Below, in pieces: positions 17,301-21,785 of a stretch of DNA of 21,785 bases. The translations under genes and the position numbers were made by a program. How positions within the stretch are numbered: the stretch's first letter is position 1; each line of letters starts with the position of its first letter. Under the pieces are notes generated by a model. It did no database searches. It saw only the letters and a list, made by a program, of their open reading frames with translations, and was not told the origin of the DNA. The stretch is from CAYWXV01 sp964462535 (GTDB lineage: Bacteria > Bacteroidota > Ignavibacteria > OLB7): NCBI GenBank assembly GCA_964462535.1, contig CAYWXV010000044.1:1-21785 (forward strand), given 5' to 3'.

Positions 17301-17749
17301 GTCAGCTTGTAGTGCACACCTACGAGAGGATCAAAATTGCAGCCCGCGGATCCACCCCCGCCGTTGTAGAGATGCTGATGATCCCACCATGGAGCGATGA
17401 CCGGATACCTCGGAGCGTTCGCCAGGTCGTTGTTGAACGAACCGGACGTCTGATTCCCTAGATAGACGACGCCATTGGTTGACACGGTGAATGTCGTATA
17501 GGCCAGGCAGTCGAACTGAAACGAGAATCCAATGTTGATCGGACCGGCGACTGCGGTATCGTTGAACGTCCCGCTCCCGGGTCCACCGGTGTTCGTTCCA
17601 CTGATTGCGGTCGTCGCGCCCGTCAGCGGCGTGTACGTCGCCGACGACGACGAGAACTGGTAGTCAGTGGGGAGCGTGGCTCGGGCGATGCCACCCGAGA
17701 GTGTCAGCAGAACCAGGCACGCAAGAAGGCGCAGATTGTAGCGATGCAT
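14330..17749 (-). CDS. Giant secreted ASH/choice-of-anchor repeat protein with T9SS sorting domain, array copy 1
   Basis: This 1139-residue exported protein starts at the ATG at 17749 rather than the upstream in-frame 17770. The signal peptide MHRYNLRLLACLVLL...ARA (cleavage after about residue 24) begins there, and an AAGGGG Shine-Dalgarno-like box lies 7 bases ahead (17757-17762). Mature residues 26-265 form a beta-sandwich typical of Bacteroidota surface proteins (TVSTNGVVYLG, PVIAPWWD, NRYQMRLFEGTNRIEFHYG). They are followed by several ASH/Hydin-like immunoglobulin modules (for example SITNAGSMPA and VTWRPGVAG, near 900-1010). A low-complexity linker (DDPSGTIGSNDGGG, about 1017-1048) leads to a 79-residue T9SS domain (VPNPTRDRAEIR, LPVGTYRVVL, terminal VVR). 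It is clearly paralogous to the next gene along its whole length, with the last 300 or so residues identical at about half or more positions by eye. No enzymatic motif is seen; an adhesin, surface-layer or matrix role is inference. Confidence 0.85.
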   Translation of the reverse strand: MHRYNLRLLACLVLLTLSGGIARATLPTDYQFSSSSATYTPLTGATTAISGTNTGGPGSGTFNDTAVAGPINIGFSFQFDCLAYTTFTVSTNGVVYLGNQTSGSFNNDLANAPRYPVIAPWWDHQHLYNGGGGSAGCNFDPLVGVHYKLTGVAPNRVLTVEFNTQVCDAANSYWWAGCGLTMNRYQMRLFEGTNRIEFHYGSLWASSGQPTASTIGVANGTSNFLSVTPTGGTGTVSSAVSNNTIQQHVSLIPAGTVFAFTPCYIRRTGNTNLATPSMAPGDSVLVGQSVVYGDEATFTPFNLDFPSGPCASHNYTLTISGPGATDYRWQGTGSQTLPGIISAGTSVTPPIIFRPSTTGVRQAFLSITDNTTGCTVIHYLTAAGTTRAQWVGDLAQGAATITMNNGDTLFNGYSSTPGVTQNWTPLTVTNISTMDLVPGMPVTYAITGGNGQYSLSTPGATLASTESSTPVVTFTPDASAVGPQVATLTATVDGQTRDFVLYATVNRRDLTYLLNGNAIDSNSATFVAPATCAGEAIVTYPLDLVNTGNLPVQLFGISSYLVDSVDNNGSPSWPLSRDGSGNPIPAGDYFITMNPGTLPITPADFPSYPLAVPGGATLRVYINFVGQRPGVRYARVFISTDAMNVTSADPFTGAATEGLMSFNAFGTANGAILSESANQTLRRPVVFETTPVGDTARFWLSIVNPGQCDLRIDEGDLMITSGDVEEFSLLRTSATWTRDPSTGDLLLPSGARDSILFTFHPRQIGSRRATLRMRSNDSMVVVPGLTERGTYYMDLYGEGSDGLYVNNATFPVTEIGASSSPRQITLRNAADAPFIIQTATIIGIDAADFVQDPANPWPTTPFAVIPGQLLRLSIVFSPTGATAGSRSAMLVLVSDRGDTIRAALSGEAGVKSVTGPTTINFGSLSVGNETRKTISITNAGSMPATVGDPVISGANAGEFTATPLVRHNLVPGQTETIEVTWRPGVAGSSSATMTIAAEGGDVIVALSGNAVKSKLVDDDPSGTIGSNDGGGIVTPGTQSPTGAASVDGTTRANGISLRQAVPNPTRDRAEIRFGLERTSSVTIELFDESGRMIRLVDKGTRTMGDHRLVVDLSTLPVGTYRVVLTSDGTRLTQPVTVVR

Positions 17750-17794
17750 GTTGTGACCCCTTCCATCCATCGTGGTTGGATTACTGTTTGGGCA

Positions 17795-17825
17795 TATGTA
17801 TTCCGAGTTGCCAAGTGCCGGTCAA
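17795..17825 (-). promoter_or_regulatory. Weak candidate promoter for array copy 1
   Basis: On the minus strand TTGACC (17820-17825) is followed after 19 bases by TACATA (17795-17800), about 45 bases upstream of the chosen ATG at 17749. The spacing is long and the -10 match partial, so this is tentative. The rest of the 380-base gap (17750-18130) holds only the terminator of the upstream paralog at 18050-18089. Confidence 0.2.
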
Positions 17826-18049
17826 GGTCGGATCGCGCGGCAATGGCAATCGGTTCGATCGTCATGTCAACGATATTCAGCTCGGGGCGGAGGTAGGCGC
17901 GGGGTGACGCGGATCGGAAAGTGGACCTACCTGAGGGTCTGATCGGTACGTAATGACATGAGGGACCAATACCGATGCAGACCGTCTAACATACGGCACT
18001 GTGGCGGAGTGACCAACATATTTGTCAAACAGGAAATAAGCGAAATCCT

Positions 18050-18089
18050 AAAAAAACGATGGCGCCCCGTGTCTCCACAGGGCGCCATC
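18050..18089 (-). terminator. Intrinsic terminator of array copy 2
   Basis: GATGGCGCCC (18058-18067) pairs perfectly with GGGCGCCATC (18080-18089). An inner GTG/CAC pairing closes a TCTC loop. Read on the minus strand the stem is followed within two bases by seven consecutive T residues. It lies about 40 bases beyond the stop of the gene at 18131-21391. This is a textbook rho-independent terminator and argues that the two paralogs are transcribed separately. Confidence 0.9.
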
Positions 18090-18130
18090 TACGATTACGC
18101 CTGCACACGCCGCTTGACAGCGGGTGGCGC

Positions 18131-21100
18131 TTATCTGACGACGGTGAGTGACCGAGTCAACGTCGTGCCGTTGGCACGGAGCGTGTAGCGGTACACACCG
18201 GCAGGAAGTGTCGAGAGATCCACTGCAATGCGATGCTCCCCAGCTCCACGAGTCCCACTCTCCAGCGTCGCAACCTCACGTCCCGCCCCATCATAGAGCG
18301 ACAGGGCCACCGTGCCACCACGTTCGAGGGCGTAGCGAATCTCGGCGCGATCGCGGGCCGGATTCGGAACGCTCTGCCACAGGCTAACGCCGGCAGCGCG
18401 GCTCTCTCCGTCGACGGAACTCGTTCCGGTTGTCGGGCCCTGCGCACCCGGAGGTACGACACCGCCACCGTTGTTCGAGCCGATCGTGCCGGTTGGATCG
18501 TCACCGACGAATCGCGTCTTAACGCCATTGCCATTCAGCACCACGACAACGTCACCTCCCTCAGCGCCGATCGTCAACGTCGCGCTGGAAGCACCGACGG
18601 CAGCTGGCCGCCACGTCACTTCCACCATCTCCGTCTCACCAACACCCAGCACCGCTCGAGAGAGCGGACTGACCTCGTATTCCGAGGCGTTCGCACCGGT
18701 AATTACCGGAGGCGTGAGGCGCGATGGCATCGTACCGTTGTTGGTCATTGCAAACGTCTGGCGAGTCTCGCCGCCAACTGACAGCGTACCGAACGTCAGG
18801 CTAGCCGGGCCACTCACCGTCTTGGTCCCTGCCTCACCCGTCAGGACCGCGCGCAAGGTGTCATCACGATCGGTAATGAGCTCTAGCTCGGCCGTCCGCG
18901 GACCCGCGGTGGAACCGCTAGGCGTGAACACGAGCGAAAGCTCCATGAGCTGGCCGGGGATCACGGCGAACGGACGACCGGGCCATGGGTTGGCACCGTC
19001 TTCGGCGAAGTCACCTGCGTCGACGCCAACCACCGTCGCCGATTGAATGACGTACGGGATATCAGCAGCATTCCGGAGCGTAACGACCTGAGCCGTTGAC
19101 GTCTTGGTCACCTCCGTCTGCGGGAAGGTGGCATCTCCGACATAGAGACCGTCCTTCCCCTCGCCGTAAAGATCCATGTAGTAGACACCACGTTCCGTCA
19201 ATCCACGAGTAACGATCGTCGAGTCGTTCGTTCCCATGAAGAGAGTGGCTCGACGCGAGCCAACGTGGCGCGGTGTGAATCGGATCTGGATCGAATCGAG
19301 TGCACCGGCGGGAAGCAAGAGATCGTTGCCGACGTCACGGGGCCACGTCGATGAGACACCGAGTATGGCAAACTCATCGATGTCACCAGAATTGATCCGT
19401 AGCGCACCCTCGTCAATCCGGAGAGGGCAGTCACCCGCATTCTGAACCATGAGCCACTTATCCTGCGATGTGCCCAGAGCGGTCTTGTCGAAGACGAGTG
19501 ACTGCGGCAGCCCGCCACCAGGGTTGTCAGAGAGTTGCGACCCGCTGCCCCGACCAAACGCATCGAATACCACCAGACCCTGTCTGAGGACTCCAAGCGT
19601 ATCCGGTGCAGTGCGAATCTCGTCGTTGGTCCGAATGAACACGCGAGCGAATCGCTTGCCAGGGCGCGTCGGCGTAAATGTCAGGTAAAGCGTCTGAGAC
19701 TGTCCCACCGGGATGACGATCGGGTACGTGGCGAATGAGCCGCCGCTGGTCGGCGGTGCCGTCGTCACGATGTAGTCGCCCGCAGGGATGAAGTTGCCGA
19801 ACTGATCGCGTGCAAGCGGGTAGCGCGGTGATCCTTGACGGTAGGTCGTATCCGTGACATACCCGTCAACACCATCGATGCGGAATGGGAGCGATCCGAT
19901 ATTCGTCACCAGCATTGGCAGGGTGACGAACTGCTCCCCGACGCAACCATACTCGTTCACGAAAAGGAGTGAGTTCGTATCGAGCGTGGACCCACTGATG
20001 GAGAAATGACCACCGGTCCCTTCGCTGAACGCGGCAAGCGGGAACTTCAGCAGATCCCCGTCCGCGTTGACGATCAGCGTATCCGAGATCTCACCGACAC
20101 CATACGGGTTGAACGTGATCGTGAGCGACGTCGTTTGGCCCGGGCTCAGTGACGCTGATCCGGTGGAAATGCCATACTGGCCACCACTATTGTTCGCGAG
20201 CTGGTACGTGATCGCAACGGGCCCCGTGGTCCCAATGTGCCGTATCGAGAATGGGATTCGGACGGCCGTCCCCAGACGCGGGATGCTGACGTTGGTCAAC
20301 AGGCGCGCCCCGTCCACCATTGGGTTGGCACCCCCTTGTGCCAGGTCGGGTATGAACTGCAAGCGTGGCGTCGCCCTCGCTCGCAGATAGTACACCTGAC
20401 TGAACTGATTGCCTCCGAAGAGGGTTAGCGTTGCCTGTCGAACACCGCTTCCCTTGGGGTTGAATGTCACAACCGGGGTGGATGGCGATGTTAATGTCGA
20501 CGACGGGGTGAACGTGTAGTCTGCGGCGGCAGGGCCTGTGACGAAGTACGTCATCGGTCCGCCGATGCAGGAGTTGAAGATCGTGGTAAACGGCTGGCGT
20601 GTGGTGCTTGAGCCCTTTTCCAGCACAACGTTCGTAAGGAGCGTATCCCCCGCGAACATTCCGGCAGTTCCCCCCTGCGCCGGGTTTCCAGTCACCTGCA
20701 CGACACACGCCGTGAAGAACGAATAGAGCGTGCCGCTGGATGGGGCATACTCTGAATTGTTCTCCTGCTTGTAGTTGAGTGTCTGCGGGCTGACCTTGAT
20801 TGTCGCGTAGTCGCTAGAGCTGGACCAGAGCCCGAGAGTCGCGGAAAACGAGCTAGCACTCGTGGCGCTTCCGTACCAGAACTCGATCTTGTTGCTCCCT
20901 TCGTAGAGGCGAACCTGGTAGTTGAACTGATTGCCAGTATTGCCATACTGGTAGACCTCCCAATCGACAAGGAGGATTCGCGATCCGGCATTCCCCAACG
21001 TCTGATAGCGGATGCAGTTTCCCGTCGTGATCTGATCGTCCCAGAACGGCATCAAGACCGCCTGTGTGCTGAGATACGATGACGGTACGTTTGTGTACGA

Positions 21101-21391
21101 GGTAGTTACGGTCGTCGAACCCAAGCCCATCAGGCCGTTTGTCGACACCGAGAACGTCGTGTAGTCGGCATCGTTATACCGGAATGTAAACCCGATACTG
21201 AACCCACCCGCAGCACAGTCGTCACACGATCCATATGCCGTAGACGCATTCGTAAACGACATCCGGCTGTCCGAACTGACATTGAAGTTGTAGTCCTGAA
21301 TGGTGGCCCTGGCGGACGTCGCGAACATCGCGACAAACAACGCAAACGCCGCTACCAGCCGACCGGGGCTGAAGGGTGAAGCAATGCGCAT
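18131..21391 (-). CDS. Giant secreted ASH/choice-of-anchor repeat protein with T9SS sorting domain, array copy 2
   Basis: This 1086-residue protein starts at ATG 21391, not at the upstream in-frame 21436, because the signal peptide MRIASPFSPGRLVAAFALF...ARA (cleavage after about residue 29) begins there. A GAGGGG box lies 9 bases ahead (21401-21406). Domain order matches the neighbouring copy. First comes an N-terminal beta-sandwich (TVSTNGLMGLG, AVLMPFWDDQ, QVRLYEGSNKIEFWYG). ASH/Hydin-like immunoglobulin modules follow (VTFNPKGSGVRQATL, RFTPRHVGSRRATLFMG, AMTNNGTMPSRL, VTWRPAAVGASSATL). The linker DDPTGTIGSNNGGG comes next (about 964-995). Last is a 79-residue T9SS domain (VPNPARDRAEIRYALE, LPAGVYRYTL, terminal VVR). 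It is a tandem duplicate of the 14330-17749 gene and of the fragment at the right edge. No catalytic residues are recognised. It probably reaches the cell surface or medium through Sec and T9SS; the ligand is unknown. Confidence 0.86.
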   Translation of the reverse strand: MRIASPFSPGRLVAAFALFVAMFATSARATIQDYNFNVSSDSRMSFTNASTAYGSCDDCAAGGFSIGFTFRYNDADYTTFSVSTNGLMGLGSTTVTTSYTNVPSSYLSTQAVLMPFWDDQITTGNCIRYQTLGNAGSRILLVDWEVYQYGNTGNQFNYQVRLYEGSNKIEFWYGSATSASSFSATLGLWSSSSDYATIKVSPQTLNYKQENNSEYAPSSGTLYSFFTACVVQVTGNPAQGGTAGMFAGDTLLTNVVLEKGSSTTRQPFTTIFNSCIGGPMTYFVTGPAAADYTFTPSSTLTSPSTPVVTFNPKGSGVRQATLTLFGGNQFSQVYYLRARATPRLQFIPDLAQGGANPMVDGARLLTNVSIPRLGTAVRIPFSIRHIGTTGPVAITYQLANNSGGQYGISTGSASLSPGQTTSLTITFNPYGVGEISDTLIVNADGDLLKFPLAAFSEGTGGHFSISGSTLDTNSLLFVNEYGCVGEQFVTLPMLVTNIGSLPFRIDGVDGYVTDTTYRQGSPRYPLARDQFGNFIPAGDYIVTTAPPTSGGSFATYPIVIPVGQSQTLYLTFTPTRPGKRFARVFIRTNDEIRTAPDTLGVLRQGLVVFDAFGRGSGSQLSDNPGGGLPQSLVFDKTALGTSQDKWLMVQNAGDCPLRIDEGALRINSGDIDEFAILGVSSTWPRDVGNDLLLPAGALDSIQIRFTPRHVGSRRATLFMGTNDSTIVTRGLTERGVYYMDLYGEGKDGLYVGDATFPQTEVTKTSTAQVVTLRNAADIPYVIQSATVVGVDAGDFAEDGANPWPGRPFAVIPGQLMELSLVFTPSGSTAGPRTAELELITDRDDTLRAVLTGEAGTKTVSGPASLTFGTLSVGGETRQTFAMTNNGTMPSRLTPPVITGANASEYEVSPLSRAVLGVGETEMVEVTWRPAAVGASSATLTIGAEGGDVVVVLNGNGVKTRFVGDDPTGTIGSNNGGGVVPPGAQGPTTGTSSVDGESRAAGVSLWQSVPNPARDRAEIRYALERGGTVALSLYDGAGREVATLESGTRGAGEHRIAVDLSTLPAGVYRYTLRANGTTLTRSLTVVR

Positions 21392-21455
21392 TGGAATGAT
21401 CCCCTCTTGACTTGTTGAGCAACCCGATCCATGCACCGAGCTGCCGATGTGTTGT

Positions 21456-21485
21456 ATTGTACTGTTCTCTTAAGCTATGCAACAA
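21456..21485 (-). promoter_or_regulatory. Candidate promoter for array copy 2
   Basis: On the minus strand TTGTTG (21480-21485) is separated by 18 bases from TACAAT (21456-21461). This resembles a -35/-10 promoter with a start near 21449 and a leader of about 58 bases to the ATG at 21391. The Bacteroidota TAnnTTTG form is not seen here. The remaining gap 21392-21720 (329 bases) holds otherwise only the terminator of the third array copy and a purine/pyrimidine-rich stretch without recognisable content. Confidence 0.35.
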
Positions 21486-21647
21486 ACCCCACGAGATCGG
21501 GGTGATCGATTGTCCTGGGTGCAACGGGGAGGGCAATCGGGGAAGGAAGCCGCAATGCGGCCTGCTAGTTTACGGGAAACACGTCATTCAACAAATAGTT
21601 TCCTCCGTGCCCCCCGCACTTTTTTTCACAAATCCACATCCCTTTGG

Positions 21648-21694
21648 AAAAACGGGCACGGGGCCGATCATGTGATGATGATCGGCCCCGTGCC
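21648..21694 (-). terminator. Strong intrinsic terminator of array copy 3
   Basis: Perfect 17-bp stem: 21655-21671 (GGCACGGGGCCGATCAT) with 21678-21694 (ATGATCGGCCCCGTGCC), closed by a GTGATG loop. On the minus strand it is followed by CG and then five T residues. It begins about 26 bases after the stop codon of the partial gene at the right edge, which supports that fragment as a real gene end. Confidence 0.9.
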
Positions 21695-21720
21695 TTTGCG
21701 TCAGTCTCTATGATTCGCGC

Positions 21721-21785
21721 CTAGCGGCTTACCACCAGGCTTCGGTTCAAGGTTACGCCACCCACCACCAGACGGTAGTGGTACA
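21721..21785 (-). CDS. 3' end of a third tandem T9SS-secreted paralog (partial)
   Basis: The last 20 codons and stop of a minus-strand gene that continues past the right edge. The readable peptide YHYRLVVGGVTLNRSLVVSR aligns without gaps to the end of array copy 2 (YRYTL...TTLTRSLTVVR): the Y-x-L strand, the T-L-x-R-S-L core and the terminal V-x-R all match. It is therefore the final strand of another T9SS sorting domain. A strong terminator at 21648-21694 follows the stop. Whether the rest matches copies 1 and 2 cannot be seen from this window. Confidence 0.75.
   Translation of the reverse strand, partial: YHYRLVVGGVTLNRSLVVSR

Noticed and set aside
17739..17749. Lipobox-like LLAC in the signal peptide of array copy 1
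   Set aside because: The Cys lies inside the hydrophobic core at residue 11 and is followed by more hydrophobic residues and a normal A-R-A cleavage site, so a lipoprotein is unlikely.

Overview
The window looks like an ordinary chromosomal segment of a moderately GC-rich bacterium of the Bacteroidota/Chlorobiota (FCB) group; something close to Candidatus Kapabacteria would fit, but that is inference. The main evidence is that five of the seven genes or gene fragments encode Sec-exported proteins. Each of the five ends in, or is cut off within, a type IX secretion (T9SS) C-terminal sorting domain with a PNP motif and a G-x-Y strand. No rRNA, tRNA, CRISPR array, insertion sequence or phage gene was recognised.

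Layout. Positions 1-757 hold no convincing complete gene: two GC-rich hairpins that share a loop motif, a terminator-like hairpin, a possible 53-codon gene remnant on the minus strand, and the terminator of the first gene. A minus-strand gene (758-2464) encodes a secreted protein built from four cysteine-framed repeats plus a T9SS domain. Next on the minus strand (2677-4974) is the C-terminal half of B12-dependent methionine synthase (B12-binding plus reactivation modules) with an acetyltransferase-like (GNAT) domain inserted between the modules. Divergent from it, 5309-10291 (+) encodes a 1660-residue secreted metzincin protease with a possible cysteine switch, a duplicated Fn3-like/LamG-like unit and a T9SS domain. 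10503-14180 (+) encodes an AddA/UvrD-type helicase with a C-terminal RecB-like nuclease domain. That domain keeps an Fe-S cysteine pattern but appears to have lost its D-x-K catalytic pair.

From 14330 to the right edge lies a minus-strand tandem array of very similar giant secreted proteins: two complete (14330-17749 and 18131-21391) and the last 20 codons of a third (21721 to the edge). Each unit has its own hairpin terminator, so they look like separately transcribed duplicates and not one operon.

Functionally the window mixes housekeeping genes (methionine/one-carbon metabolism, recombination) with a cluster of T9SS cargo: surface or secreted adhesin-like proteins and a protease. The two most unusual items are the GNAT domain embedded in the MetH half and the Fe-S-retaining, catalytically degenerate nuclease domain of the helicase.
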